A stretch of 64,000 nucleotides of DNA from Neurospora intermedia (GCA_037102815.1 BTPP01000005.1:1116001-1180000), one strand, 5' to 3'; positions 48,720 to 62,782 are shown, numbered from the stretch's first letter. The notes: generated from the letters alone by a model not told the origin. Program-made: numbers and translations.

Positions 48720-49248
48720 GGCTACATTTTCCAAAACAAGGGATCTTGCTGAGAATGTCTGTAGGTCAGCTTTGAAAAGGATGAACTGCGACGAACAGTG
48801 ACACAACGAGCGTCGCGTCTCTGCGTGGGGTTGGGTTGAGCTTGGGGAACCTTGACGGTACAAACATACAAGGGAAGTGACGGAGTAGCTAGCTTATCAA
48901 AGGGGCTTATCAGTCGCATCATCTGCTATTGGCCAGATGTGCACCAAATGCTCCACCTGTCGCGCAATCAGCAGACAGTGGCCTGAGGCGAATGACCCCA
49001 CTTGCTCGCCACCCAATCGCACGCAGTCCTAGGGTTTTCTCGCCCTACTGCGGAAAAACCAAAAAATTCCCAGCAAACCGTGCCTTTGACCCTCCGGATT
49101 ACGAACTGTACCCAGAGTCCGTGATCACGTCTCTAAGTCGGTACGTGCCTCCCTGCTGCCCCCCGCCTTCACCACGTCGAGATATTTCGATTTTCGACTC
49201 CTCCCTTGAAACTGTCCCCCAAACTGACATTTTCAACCAAAAGCCAAT
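48720..49248. other. Divergent promoter region of the uncharacterised gene and rps23
   Basis: It lies between divergent starts. The part close to 49249 is pyrimidine-rich, as is common for ribosomal-protein leaders. No further gene is seen. Confidence 0.55.
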
Positions 49249-50084
<836 letters not shown>

Positions 50085-50405
50085 GCGTATCGTTGCTTCG
50101 AGCAGGCAAACGGGCACGGTTCATTATGCGGAGTCTACGAGGCTTTTTTACAACGGCATTTTGGTTTTGGGTTTAAGGGATACCTGAACTCTCATGGTAG
50201 TAATGATCCAACAGAAAGCAGGTCATTAATTGCCAAAAGAAATCGTGCTTTCCCCAAAAGTCCCTTCTCTCTATCTCTCCTACCTTTTGGTGTTCTGGAG
50301 ATTGTCCAGGGACTGCCTATGTCTAATAGTATGACAAACATGGTGTTATGGTACATGAAATTACAAAGATGATATCCCAAAAGAACAGAGAAACATTAGC
50401 ATTTT
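50085..50405. other. Intergenic between convergent genes
   Basis: It holds the 3' flanks of rps23 (+) and coq2 (-). Nothing further is seen. Confidence 0.55.
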
Positions 50406-51674
50406 TCAGGCCGACTCCAGCTCTTCCGGCTTCTCCTCAAGCTTCTCCTGGCCGTAATACTTGAGCAGATAGTCAGCCGCCAGTCCCAGGCTGATGACGC
50501 CGCCGGTAATCCAGCAGCCATTGACAAACCACCACCAGCAGTCCTTGACACTCTTCAAGTTAACCTTCTTGATCATGTAACCCAGCGTCAAGGCCGCGCC
50601 ACCACAGCTTCCAATAAAGAATGCCGGCCCAGCACCAACCGCCGCGCCCGCCCCAGCTAGCAGCGCAATTTGCGCAACAGCCAAGCCTGTCAACACCTGC
50701 TTCGTCTCCTTATCGTGCTTGAGCGCAATGCTCTTGATGCCCGCCTTGGCATCGTCCTTGATGTCCATGTGCGCATAAATCATATCATACAACACCGTCC
50801 ACGCAATGTTGCTGGTATACAAGCAGCCCGCCGCCGTCAACGCCGCCTGGTTCGCCAACAAGTCCACCCCCAGTGCGGGAAAGCCCATGATGGCTCCCCA
50901 CGAGAACGTCAAGCCCAGCACAAACTGCGGGTAATACGTCACCCGCTTCGCCAGCGGATAAGACGCCACAAAAAGCAAGCTGGGCGTCGCATACCAGAAA
51001 CACTCAAAGGGGAACTGCAGCAAAACCGCCAACCCGGCCAGAAGCTGCGACCCCGTGAATACCAGGCCTTGAAAGGGCGTGATGGCCCTCCGCGCGATGG
51101 GCCGCAGCCGTGTGCGCGTCACGTGCGGATCGAGGTTGCGGTCCCAGAGGTCATTGATGGCGCAGCCGGCGCCGCGCATGATGATGGCTCCCGAGATGAA
51201 GAGAAGCGAGGTGCCGATGACAGAGACCGGCGAGACGGGTCCCGCGAGAGGAGCTGCCAACAAGGTGCTGAAGAGGCAGGGGAAGAAGAGATAGTAGGAA
51301 CCCGTGGGTTTATCGAGGCGTGCTAGCTCGGCGTAGGGAACCCAGGAGGGGGGGAGGCGCGAGAGGAGACCGGTTGTTGGGGGCACGTACTCAGGCAGAG
51401 GAGGGTCGGAGGAGGGTACAGCCGAGGTAGGAAGGGTGGCGCTTGTGGGCGTGGTTGGAATTTCGGGTTGGGAGAGAAGGGGGTTGGTGGTGTGGTAGTT
51501 GTGAAGAGTCTCAAGTGAGAGGAGGCGTGGCTTGGTGAGGGCCTTGGACTGGCGGGAGGGCCGGATGCCGAGACATGGTGGTGATGAGCAGGATGGCTTG
51601 GTGAAAAAACGAGTGGTGGTGTGAAAGAAGGTTTGTCGGGGAACAAGTCTGGTCAAAAGACGGTGTGAGGACAT
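50406..51674 (-). CDS. coq2: 4-hydroxybenzoate polyprenyltransferase, mitochondrial (COQ2)
   Basis: A single exon of 422 residues. COQ2 attaches the polyprenyl tail to 4-hydroxybenzoate in the inner mitochondrial membrane, the first ring-committed step of ubiquinone synthesis. The N-terminus is Arg/Ser/Thr-rich (RLLTRLVPRQTFFHTTTRFF), like a presequence. Two Asp-rich motifs of the UbiA family are seen: NDLWDRNLD near residue 170 and YDMIYAHMDIKDD near 292. About eight hydrophobic segments surround them. LDKPTGSYYLFFPCLFSTLL before the first motif is typical. The C-terminus ends in a Glu-rich tail. Confidence 0.96.
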   Translation of the reverse strand: MSSHRLLTRLVPRQTFFHTTTRFFTKPSCSSPPCLGIRPSRQSKALTKPRLLSLETLHNYHTTNPLLSQPEIPTTPTSATLPTSAVPSSDPPLPEYVPPTTGLLSRLPPSWVPYAELARLDKPTGSYYLFFPCLFSTLLAAPLAGPVSPVSVIGTSLLFISGAIIMRGAGCAINDLWDRNLDPHVTRTRLRPIARRAITPFQGLVFTGSQLLAGLAVLLQFPFECFWYATPSLLFVASYPLAKRVTYYPQFVLGLTFSWGAIMGFPALGVDLLANQAALTAAGCLYTSNIAWTVLYDMIYAHMDIKDDAKAGIKSIALKHDKETKQVLTGLAVAQIALLAGAGAAVGAGPAFFIGSCGGAALTLGYMIKKVNLKSVKDCWWWFVNGCWITGGVISLGLAADYLLKYYGQEKLEEKPEELESA

Positions 51675-52608
51675 GATGGGCGAAGTGTCCTTCCGGCGAA
51701 GCGACCGTCGTGAGAATGAGGCTGTCTGAGATGTGTGTGTAAGTGTTAGTGAGTGCTAGCGGTACTGTGTAAGTGAGCAACTTCACATGTTTCAACTGAC
51801 AGTGAGAGATGCCGAAGATAACCGTGGAAGTTGAGTGACAGAACTTTGGGGGGAAATAACTAAAGAAAATCTTTGTGTGATATTACCTCTTGTCCTGGTC
51901 CCTACCCAGCCAGGATGTTATGCCTCTGACACTGAATCCAGAATCGAGTAGATGAGACAAGCTGGCTCTTCAACTGCCCTCGGGGATTGTTTTCGTGATC
52001 TTCTTGTCAGCCTTCTGATCTACACAGATTATTTGCGCCACAGTTCGACCCTTGGTTCCCCATCTGATTGAACGTGATGGCACCAGCCACAGCTGTAAAT
52101 TACACTTTGATTGGCTACTATAGTAGATAGATAAAGCTCACAAGCCCCGCAGCTTCAGCCTCCCGCATTCTCGCTGCTTTCCCGCCCGTCCCTGCAGGGG
52201 ATTCATGACAACAAGGATTATCAATTGGCCTTGTCGACTTTTGCCGCGCCGGACAGTAAACTTCCAGTTCCCACTCCAGTAACAGGGCGATGTCCATGTC
52301 AATCACCACTGCAGCAACGAACACCAGATTGAAGGCGACTGCGCATTTCTCACAACAAGTTGCATGCCCTTTCATTCCGCTGCCTTCCATCACCACAGCC
52401 GATGCAGGCATCTCTAGCTTGCACTTTATGTCACATTGAGCATCATGTAGCTTGAATGCTTCGCGCGTCTCTCTAACAGCACCTCTATCGCGTAATCATC
52501 ACGTCCCTCGCACGAACCTCTTCCGAACCCATTCGAGAATATAGCAGCATCGTCGCATCACAATAAGCGATATACACCAACACCAACACCACCTCCACCG
52601 CCTCCAAG
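51675..52608. other. Divergent promoter region between coq2 and the JmjC gene
   Basis: It holds both promoters and leaders. No credible coding frame or RNA gene is seen. Confidence 0.55.
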
Positions 52609-55600
52609 ATGCCGGCCGCATCCCACCCCCAGGCCAAATTCGACCCGATTCCGCCGGATCTCGATCTTCATGCCCTGGTTGAAAAGACGCCAAATTTCCA
52701 CTGGGTCCTCCGCGTCTCAGCAGCTCAGATCCGCAACATCGGCCCTCAAGAGTTCGAGCGACTCGTCTACCTTCACGTTATCCGCGGTGGCAAACCGTTA
52801 GTCATTGAGAAATGGAACGATCGACTACCCAAGACGCTGTTCAGCGCAGAATGGCTCGAAGGCACCTATAACAAGAAACGTGAGTATCATGCGGGCATGC
52901 TTGTGTCACCTATGCTGCAGTCTAACCACCTTGACCTTCTGCAGAGGAAAATGTTCGCGACATTGTCGCGCAAACCGACATTCCAATGACCATGGGCCAT
53001 TACCTCCGATCAATGAAGCAGCTGACGAACCAGTGGACCCCGAGCAACTTTCGCGATGAGCGCCGCCAACGCCTTTACCTCAAGGATATCGACTGCCCGC
53101 CCGAGTGGCACGAGCGCCTCCAGAAGATCATCCCGACGAACCTCTTTTACATGAACGACAACCTCGACAAAAAGGTTTCGAGGCGCTTCGATGACTATGA
53201 CTACGTGGAGGAAAAGTCCTGCGCACCAGCCGGTGATTTGATGAGCAGTCTCCCCGAAGAGATGCGCGCCCAGAACTTGATGTGCTACGTCGGTCACGAA
53301 GGCACATACACTCCGGCCCATCGCGAAATGTGCGCCAGCTTGGGCCAGAACATCATGGTGGATGCATCCGGAGACGAGAACGGGGAGAAGCCTGGCAGCT
53401 CGATCTGGTTCATGACCGAGACCAAGGACCGTGAGGTTGTCAGAGAATACTTTCTCTCCATTCTGGGACACGACATTGAGATCGAGAAGCACTTTGCTCA
53501 AATCAACGCTTGGAAGAAGGCAAATTTCCCCGTTTACATAGTGGAACAGAAGGTCGGCGACTTCGTTCTGGTTCCTCCTTTGGCCCCCCACCAGGTCTGG
53601 AATCGCGGCACTCGTACCATCAAGGTTGCGTGGAACAGGACCACAGCGGAAACCCTGGAGATGGCCTTGCATGAAGCCCTTCCCAAGGCAAGGCTCGTCT
53701 GCCGTGATGAACAGTACAAGAACAAAGCGATCATCTACTTCACGCTACAAAAGTATTACAACCAAATGATTGAGATGGAGCAGAATGCCGACATCGGGCT
53801 GCTCGGCTTTGGTCAGGATCTGATGAAGAACTCTTTCCGCATGACACAAATCGCCAAAGACTTCAAGGCCCTATTCCGCTTGTTCACCGAGATTTTGGTG
53901 GATGAGATGTTTGCCACAAAGGAGAAGGAAATTGAGTACATTGAGTTCGACTCCTGCATTACCTGCTCGTACTGCAGAGCCAACATCTTCAATCGCTTCC
54001 TCACTTGCAAGCACTGCGTTCGCACCCTGGTTACTGGAGACGAAGACACCTACGATATCTGCATGGAGTGCTACGCCATGGGACGTTCATGCCTTTGTGT
54101 CTCCAATCTCACTTGGGCCGAGCAGTGGAAGTGGTCTGACCTGGTGGATCGTTATGAAGAGTGGCGCGCTCTGATCATTAAGAACGATGGCTATGTCGAC
54201 TACGACATGTCTCCCTTACCACTGGAGTTGGCGAGAAGGAAGTCGGGCAAGAAGTCTGTGGCGCAGATTTGCCAGGAGCAGCTTCGGAGACGGCCATGGA
54301 AAGATATCAGCAAACTCGATAAGCCCTCGGAGCCCGAAAATTCGGAGGCAGAAGTCGACGAAAATGGAAAACCTAAGAAGAAACCACGTCGCAAAAAGAA
54401 GAAGGGCGATGTTTACCGTTGCCATGTGTGCCAGCATAAAGACTACACCTACAAGCTCGCATTCTGTTCGAACCCAGGATGTTCAGAAGCCTATTGCTAC
54501 GGTGTCCTCTACCGAGCGTTCGATCTCATGCCCCAGGAAGTCCTGCAAAATGAGAGATGGGAGTGCCCTAGGTGCCTTAAGATCTGCAACTGCGGCGCTT
54601 GCCGTAGGCTCAAAAATGGCAATGTCCCATATCATCCGAAGAACACGCTGCTTGGACACGATACTCGCCCTATCGCTGACGATCGGAGTGTGGAAACACT
54701 TGTCGATTTCAAGGTACATAATCTCAATTGGCTCAAGACGTCCGGCGACGATGGCCGCAATGTTCAGAGCAAGAGATTGCAAAAGCTACAGCAACAGGCC
54801 GAAGCCGAGAAGGCCAAGAACGCAGACGTACACATCCAGGTTCCTGCCCTACCGAGCGGTGAGCAGGCAACGGGAGCTGAAAACATGGATGACGCTTTGC
54901 AACAATCCATTGCCGACGGCTTGGGTGAGGGCCAGGAGAGACCGGATGTTGAAATGACTGGTGCTGCTGACCAGCCCAACGTCGCCCAACCAGCAGGTCC
55001 CGCCGAGGTTGCAGATATGTCTATTGCTCCCGAGGATCACGATCAGTCCGCTTACCCTGATCCGTCCATGTTTGGCCAGGAGCGCATGCTTGGTATGGGT
55101 TACTACCAGCAGGATGACGATAGTCCGGACAAGATCCTGTTCGACCCTTATCAGAGACCTACGGCCGAAAGTTATGTCGTTGACGAAGAACCGGAATTGA
55201 TGTCTGAGTATTTGAAAAAGCAGCTTCGGTTGGCTAAGCGTAGGGCCCGCCACGCCGAAGATGACGATCCTGATTTTGCTGCACCTCGGTCTCATCATCG
55301 GAAGAAGCCCAAGCTTGACAAGACCTCCCAGCCCCCACCTACGCGGAACGGTCAAGACGACGCTCTCGAGAAGATGGACCCGGCGCTCTTTGATCAGACG
55401 ATGACGGATGTTGGCGGTGATATTAGAGATGGATCTGCCCAGGCTGGCGCCTCGCAACCTGCAAACGCCCAACCTGCAGATGAGGCAGCTGAGGAGTCCC
55501 GTCAAGCCCGCATGTACTCGCCCAACGTACCCACCCTTCGACATGCAAGGCCCAAGGTATCTTATAGAGTTGATGAGGATAACGAAGAAGAATTCAACGA

Positions 55601-57047
55601 CATTCTCATCCCTCGCTCGCAGAGACCTGAATACCGGGCAGCTGCAGCACCAGCCAGTATCGTGCAGAGTATCGAAGGACCGACTGGTCCTAAGGATCCT
55701 TTGGATCTTGCTTCTGCCGCCGTTCTTGCCATTACCGGCGCCGGAGGTAACCGTAGCAATGAAGCCTCTCAGGAACCTGGATCGACTCGTGCCGCTGCTG
55801 CTCCGACTGGGCCGCCAAAGCTACGTGGGCCGCATAAGAAGCGAGGACGTCCTCCCGGTCGGCCACGGAAATCTGAAGCTCACCATACTGAAGACGAGGA
55901 ATCGCGCGAGGCACCAGAACCCACTCGCAGACGCGGGCGTCCCCCACGCGCATCACTGGCAGCAAAGGAACCCGCGGACAGTGGTCATAAATCTGGTGAA
56001 GAAAATGATGATGAGGATATTGATGCTCAACTCGCCCAAGAGCTTGATGGATTTGACGAGAACGGCGAGGTCGTCGAGCGCGATGCCGATGCTCCTCAAG
56101 CTCCTAAGAGGAGAGGCCGCCCACCCAAGAATGGCGTGAAGAAGGTCGTGGTTGAGGTCACTACCAAGGCACCCATGCTGTCTTTGGCTGAGCGCATGAA
56201 ACTCAAGGGCAAGAAATTCAAGATCGGCGAGCGTAAGAGCACCGGAGGAACGCCCGGAAAGGTCATCGCCAAGCCAGTTGACTCGGTCGAGAAGAGTGCC
56301 TCTCCTGCGGGTTCTGGAAGGGCGGCACGGGATGCTGAGAAGGAGACCTCCCTTCCTGTTCGTGAATCGCCCAGGACGACCAGGACCAGGACCGCGTCAG
56401 CGACCCGCCACACTGTGCAGCCTGTCGAAGAGGAATCTCATCACTCCGAGTCTGAACCGGAGGCCGAGCCTGAAAAGGAGATGGAGAACCACAAGTCTCC
56501 AGAACCACCAGCTCGACGCTCCGCGTCCCAGGCATCCGTCCGCATCAGTCCTCCTCGCGACGAGGCTTCACCTAGCAAGTCCCCAGAATGCAGTCCGAGT
56601 GTCAGCGCCTCGCCCGAACCCCCAAGTCGCGCGCCCTCCACCGCCGCCGCTCCATCTGTCACCCGCATCTCTCCCTCCCCTTCACCATCGCCTGTTCGAT
56701 CGCCTTCACCACCACCTCCCCCACCGAAGCCCGCAGGCCCTACCGTCGTTAGGCTCATGGACACTGAAGATGAAGAGTCGGATTACGGTGGCAGCTACTC
56801 CGGATCCCGTTCGCCTTCTCAGAGGTCTCAGTCAGAGCGGAGTGGAAGCGTGGCAAGTGGTTCGGGCTCCGAAGACGAGCCGAGCTCGGACTCGGACTCA
56901 GATGACGAGGATATTCCGGCTAGGAAGGAGAGTGTTCGCCAGAGCTTTGCGAGTAGGGGGCGAGGAGGTGGGGTTGGGGTTGTGTCTAGGGGCAGAGGTG
57001 GGATCAGGGGAAGGGGGCGAGGAAGGGGTAGGCCTAGGGGTTCGTAA
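52609..57047 (+). CDS. JmjC-domain chromatin protein with 4CXXC-R1 zinc finger and AT-hooks
   Basis: Exons 52609-52879 and 52945-57047 join in frame to 1457 residues. The JmjC domain (about 30-320) keeps the Fe(II) ligands: His and Glu in PAHREM (His about residue 216) and the second His in LAPHQVWNRG (about 306), so an oxygenase/demethylase activity is plausible. A Cys-rich block (CITCSYCRANIFNRFLTCKH) follows. Residues 583-643 form a zf-4CXXC_R1-like finger (YRCHVCQ...CSNPGC...WECPRCLKICNCGACR). Three AT-hooks occur near 1056 (KKRGRPPGRPRK), 1085 (RRRGRPPR) and 1145 (KRRGRPPK). The tail is Ser/Pro/acidic and ends in RGG-type repeats. It is related to KDM3/JMJD1-like proteins. The histone substrate is unknown. 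Confidence 0.9.
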
Positions 57048-57780
57048 AGAAAAACGACGATGAGATAGGCAATTCGGTACTATGATACCCAGTAAGCGTT
57101 TATTGTCTTGTAAACGAAGGGAAGGTTGTGTAAAGTGGTTGAGGATTGGATGGATCGAAGAGAGATGTGAGATGTTGTTCACTAAATGTTATCCGAGTCT
57201 TGGGTCTGTTTATGAATGAACGGAGGTTCTTTTGGTGAGCCATTGTTCTTGTCCGAGGATGAGGAGGGAAGGATTAAAAGGCATTGTTCAGCTAGTATCA
57301 CGGTTGCTTTTTTTTGTTGGTTGCTGGTTACCTCTTCCTTTTGCTTCAATGTATATTGTATGATCATATTGGGCAGCATGTCTGCAGGTACAAACCTCGT
57401 ACTGCAATATTTGACGCATCAAGTCTCGGTAATGTTGACAAGCAGTCCCCTCGAACCTGGTTCTTAATGTCGTCTGCGCACATTCACTCATTCACAATAT
57501 TCCTTGAACAACGATGTTGTTTCAAATCCTCTTCAATTCGATAACACATGAACCATCATATCCATGCATGCAAAGATGGCCAGTGTCTATCTCCCTGAAC
57601 GATCTTCCTCATCCCAAAACACTACCGTAATGCATTTTGTAGTGTTATCCCCTCATCCTCCTCCTCCCATTGATGGCTGAAAAATGCAAGAGTTGCTTCG
57701 CGACAGAGAAACACCCAAAAAAAATTAAGAAAAATAGCCCGGAAAAGAAAAAAAGTCATGCTCTCATGCTTTGGAAAGAT
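57048..57780. other. Intergenic between convergent genes
   Basis: It holds the 3' flanks of the JmjC gene (+) and the small mitochondrial-type gene (-). No gene is supported. Confidence 0.55.
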
Positions 57781-58198
57781 TCAGTTCTTGGTATGCTTCT
57801 CCAGCTCGCGCTTGCTGGCCTCGGCAAACTCGGCGTCCGACAGGCGGTCGGCCTTGACGTTCTCCTCGCTGTTGGAGGCAAGCTCGGGCTTCCATTGGCC
57901 CTTGCCCTCCTTCTGCTTCTTGAGGGATTCCTGCTTGTGCTTCTCGTAGGCTTGGGGGTCGGGGTCGGCTGTTGTTTTTGGTAAAGGGTTAGTTTATATG
58001 TGGGATAATTAGGGAGGTAAAGTTTATTTGTGATAGGGAGGATGGGGGTGGTTAGTTAGGAAGGAGAGGGAGACACATACTGTTAGACGACTCCTTGAGC
58101 TTCAGGCTGGCGGTAGAGGCAATGGTCCTCCGCGCGGAAGCGGCGACGAGGGTCTGACGGGCAGTGAGAGCGGAAGCGGTAGAGATGCGGGCGAACAT
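57781..58198 (-). CDS. Small conserved-looking mitochondrial-type protein
   Basis: Exons 58198-58081 and 57968-57781 give 101 residues; the 112-bp intron (GTATGTG donor, CAACAG acceptor) keeps frame. The N-terminus (MFARISTASALTARQTLVAA, then ARRTIAST) is Arg/Ser/Thr/Ala-rich without acidic residues, a typical mitochondrial presequence. The mature part is hydrophilic and charged (DPDPQAYEKHKQESLKKQKE, GKGQWKPELASNSEENVKAD), predicted helical and disordered. I recall similar short proteins across filamentous ascomycetes but no function. The splice consensus and frame continuity support it as real. Confidence 0.78.
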
Positions 58199-61100
58199 TT
58201 TGAATGTGGTTTGTGGTTGTTGTTATTGTTGTTGTTTGTGTTCGAGTTGGTGTGTGTGTAAGTTAAGTTGAGGGGGAGGGATTGGATTCCTTCGATTGGT
58301 TGGTTGGTTTGGATGGTAATGGAGGGTGGCTGATAGTAGTAGAAAGAAGATAGGCTGAGATAGCGAGAGAGGCACGAAGGGAAGCTCTTATTAAAGGCAA
58401 GTAATGGCTGTCTGATCAAAGGATGAGGAGGGGCACTCGGTAGTAGCTGCCTTGAAGCAGGTACAGAGATGGCAGCTCGCGGTCTGCCATGACGTCATTA
58501 CACCTCCGGGACAACGGATGATCGTGATGTTTGCAATGAGAACGACCGACCAGCACTGGACCTCTGCCAATTCTGGCCCGGAGGGAGCCCCATTCTGTAC
58601 ACGTGCAAATCCCACTTCGCCAGGGACAACTCGAAAGGAATGTGCCTTGACTCGAGATGCGATTTCAAATGATTTGCATGGTTTTTGAACACATACACGC
58701 AGGTTGCTAGCAGGAAGCCATTTAGCTTTTCTTGTCTTTGTTGCTCCTCCCCCAAAAGATTGCCTTTTCAAACACTGCTCTGTACCCTCGCGAGAAGCTC
58801 ACATTGATACCTCAATCCTTTGGCCAACCGATGGCATCAGAATTCCAATCAATCGCGCATCCACACGTTCATCCATTCTTAGGAATACATCAACCGAAAG
58901 CTCTGACGTTGTTCCTGTTCCAAGCAGAGACAAAAGTGGATCCATATCCACGCTGAGGTGATAGTCCCCCTATCCACCAGTAATTAACATCAAGCCAAGT
59001 TCGACTTGGTCAACAAGACCTGGAGTGACGCTATTCAGAGGAGTCATGTCTGGAGACTATTTGATTCAGGTCATTGGAACTCCATCACCAACATTTGTTC
59101 CAAGAGCAACTAACCCCTTCAACGCCAAACTTGTCTGTTCACGACAGTCTGTCCCTGTCAACTTTGTAGACACCGACGTCATACCTCTCAAGTGCCATGA
59201 CCTGGTCAACACAGCCCTACAATAAGCAAAAAAGGATGGACAATTCTCTCACACTGTCAGCGTCAGAGTAGTGGACTCCCTCGAATGCGACTTCTGACGA
59301 CAGAGGAGAAGAGATGATCGGAAAGATACCTGACGTTTGCCTTTGAGCATATCTGAGCTGGCACTTCTGGAGCATTGGCAGTGCATTGCATAACCTTAAG
59401 CATATAATATGCAAAACCAGGAGAGGTGCTTTTCGGGACCCGCGGGCCCATCCGATCACCCGTCCTCTAGCTTCCGATCCGATCCAAGCTAGCCTCCGGT
59501 TCGGGGACTGGAGAGGCATCATTGCGGGCTCTAGGGCTGAAGTAACGGACGGCAGAGGCGGGCCGACCGAAACTAACTGCTCACACCACCCTACCAGACC
59601 TACTTATCCATCGAGGGGGACCTTGGGCTTCATGATTTATCTCAGGGTCTTACAGATCCAGCATCTTGTACTCTTCCCAGGCCATCGGCGTAACCGGATC
59701 TCCGGGGCGAATGTGGGAACACTATCTCTCTTGGTAACCAAACGCGCCCAAGCTACAAGAGGACAAAGCCAGAAAGAAGACGCCCGGCACACGTCCTTGT
59801 TGCTCCCATCTTCATCCAGTTTCCATAATGCAACCTACGGACGAGTGGGGGGGATTGCCTTCTATTGGAATGGTTCGGTCGGCTATTGCCGAAGCATTCG
59901 AGTGTCAAATCTGGGGGAAGTTCCTGCAGAACACTTGGGCACACAGGTAGATTCGGTAGCGGATCAACTCGAAAGCCATCCATCCAGTACCACGGCCAAA
60001 CCAGACAGTATCGGCATGCAGTATAGGGCAAGCTGCAGATGATTCGGGGAGCCCGAAGGCAGATACGGCGAAGAGGATCAACATGCGGGAAGACGACAGA
60101 TTCATCTTTGTCCATGAGACTTCTTGGGAGTTGGAGGGAAGTGTCATCCTCCAATTCATGGCTCAACTATCCACGTACGCATAAGGTGACTTCCGTTTGA
60201 AGAGAGACCTTGTGTGCCGAAAGCAATGTGGACTTTAAATCATCGAGATCAAGGGAGACTTGTGTATCCCCGGATGGGAGTGCACATTTATGACGGTAGA
60301 GGTAGGCATATACTGAATGACCCGACGGCGGATAGGCATTTCAGCCTCTCAGCTTGAACTCCGCACCGGCGATACCGCACAGTGCAGTACCGCAACATCG
60401 GGGCTCGGGATCCCGTGGCCTCATAGGGCCGTTCCGGAACCTGAATACCGGCATCCCGGAGACTGCAACATCCGCATCCGCATCCGCATGGCACATTGCC
60501 GAAACACTGCGGGAGACATGGGGAAGTCCATGCCCCTGGAAGGAACCGATCCGCTCCGCCCCGCCTGTCCTGTCCGGTCTCGTCCTTATCATCGGCCACG
60601 GGGAGAAAGCGGCAGCCAACATGACGGATCCTCGTCAATTCGCAAAATTTTTACACGTGTACCCAATGATAATTGAAAAGAACAATTTTAGAAACGCCAG
60701 AGAAGCCAACTGGAGAGGCCCGCATGATACATGAGCGAATCATAAAAAGCCGCATTGGCCAAACGTTTGGTGCCGCCAAAGAACCTTCTTCGACTTGTGT
60801 TGTTCGCCAGGAACTGGGAAATGAAAAGCATCAGAAAACCGGTTTTCGTCTGGGCGCAGCCCGCCGCAGGCCCGCCCGCACTGCAGCGAAAGGCCGGGCC
60901 CAGCCAGACTCCCTCCCACACAAAAACGTTGAATTGTAAAAACATGTAAAAATCTCGCATCCTCCACAATTGTACCTACACTTGGGCTGTAGTGTACCTA
61001 CACTAGCAAAATAACGGAACGGTACCTACAGTACAGAACAGCTGTACAGTGCAGCAGAAACAAGACAAGCATAGCCGCCGCCGCGGTCCGCCCGCGCTTG

Positions 61101-61375
61101 GATTCAGTTTTCTCCACAGCGCCTAGGCTATGTGTTATAGTACTGTGTACACTGTGAATTGAGGCTCCAGTTCGTCGCTTCCCGGAGAGAAGGTAGGAGC
61201 CGACAACACGACGAGATGAGACGAGACGAGAAACGAGAAAGAGAAACGGAATACGGCATGTACAGTAGTTTGAACAATTCGGCAGCGATAAAAGGGCAGA
61301 TAGATTCAAGCAGTAGTACCGAGAAGTTCAAGGATGAGATATGCAAGCACTTTAAAACCTCTTGAAAGTCACGCA

Positions 61376-61398
61376 GGTAGGTAGGCAGGTAGGCAGGC
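61376..61398. repeat. GTAGGCAG-type tandem repeat
   Basis: A short tandem of GGTA/GGCA units lies in the right-hand gene-free region. Confidence 0.8.
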
Positions 61399-62045
61399 CG
61401 CCGCGTGCATGTCTGCCATAGTGTAGTGTAGTGTACCTACCGTAAAAGTAGCATGCTACCTATGTTGACGACAGATGCCATGCCATGCCATGCTGGCCGG
61501 GCGTCGGGCGTATCGATGTTGTTGTCATGACGGATGCTGCTGCTGGTGTAAGGGCGTGTTCGTGGACCTGGAAATGGTCGCTCGGAAGCCTTCCAAGCCG
61601 AAATTCCCAAGTGAACTGAATCAAAATCGAAGTTGACAATCCCTCTCTAACATAGTACGTAGTACACTAAGTACCAACAAACATTGACCCAATGAGGAAG
61701 TTTTCTCCGGTTTAGTCTTCTTTGCAAATCTCTCTTTCGGGATCCCATCCACAGAAATCAAAGATTTCCAGATTGCGAGCAACTTTCCCCAGAAAAAAAG
61801 ACAAAAAAAAACAAATTTACGGAAATGAGATCGGAGATGGAAAAATGGCACTGCGGGCCCGGCCCAGACACGCAAGTAAGGTTTAGACAAGGACCGGGTA
61901 GCGGGGTTTTTGATGATCGTGATACGTATGTAGATTGACCCAACGAAGCGAGCGAGGGCTGAATCCGGATCCGTCCAGAATGAAAGTGAGGTAGGTGTAA
62001 GTTGACGATTTCAATTTTGGGGTAATAAAGGTCCGAAAGTTGGGG

Positions 62046-62066
62046 AAAAAAAAAAAAAAAAAAAAA
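62046..62066. repeat. Homopolymer A21 tract
   Basis: Twenty-one consecutive A residues occur in the right-hand gene-free region. Confidence 0.95.
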
Positions 62067-62782
62067 GTGGATTGTGGACGGTTGATTCTGCATATGTGGA
62101 AGGAATATGTTTGAAAGGGGTTGAGGTGGTAGGTAAAGAGGGGAGAAACAGAAACAGAAACAAAATGATACTAAAATTGTCGACGTACATACATACATAG
62201 TATGTACTTCCCTATCCCAGGGCTATTCCGTGGCCCACGGGGGATTCATGGAGAGCATGACATGCCATGCCGACGAGAAAGCTAAAAAAAAACCAAGTCT
62301 TTCATGTCTCAGTGAGACAAGCCGGCCGGGACAGGAGACAAAGGATTGGGAAGATAAACTCCCTACGTAGTGTACGTTGCCTACCTACCTATCTAGCAGC
62401 AACCTCGGCTAATAATATCTTGACAACGCATATGGCCTTAGATAGAGCATACATGAATACGGTTTAAATCTCGAGTTGTCTCAGCTCATCATCATCTGTT
62501 ATCTATCTTGTCGACCATTCAAGGGATTTCCAGAGGCTCAGAGGGAGCGGCGCAGATTCGTGGAGGTGTATGGAGTCTGGAACCAGTCTTCCTTTTGTTG
62601 TCAGGTTTTGCTTGGCTAGGTGATTGCTGTTCTTGTTGTCGTTGTTGGAGTTGGAGTTGGGAAGTTGAAGAACCTTGACGACTTCGTGGCAGCTTCTCTG
62701 TCTGTCTCATGATTGTCTGGGCTTGAGCATGGCTTGCATGCAATGTGTGTAAACCCGGGCCGGCGGCACTGAGTTGTAGTGT

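Noticed and set aside
50670-51326. 218-residue plus-strand frame
   Set aside because: It is antisense to coq2; Arg/Gln-rich without recognisable motifs.
59386-60042. 218-residue plus-strand frame in the right gene-free region
   Set aside because: It opens from TTG, its first ATG lies deep inside, the composition is random, and no splice-supported exons extend it.
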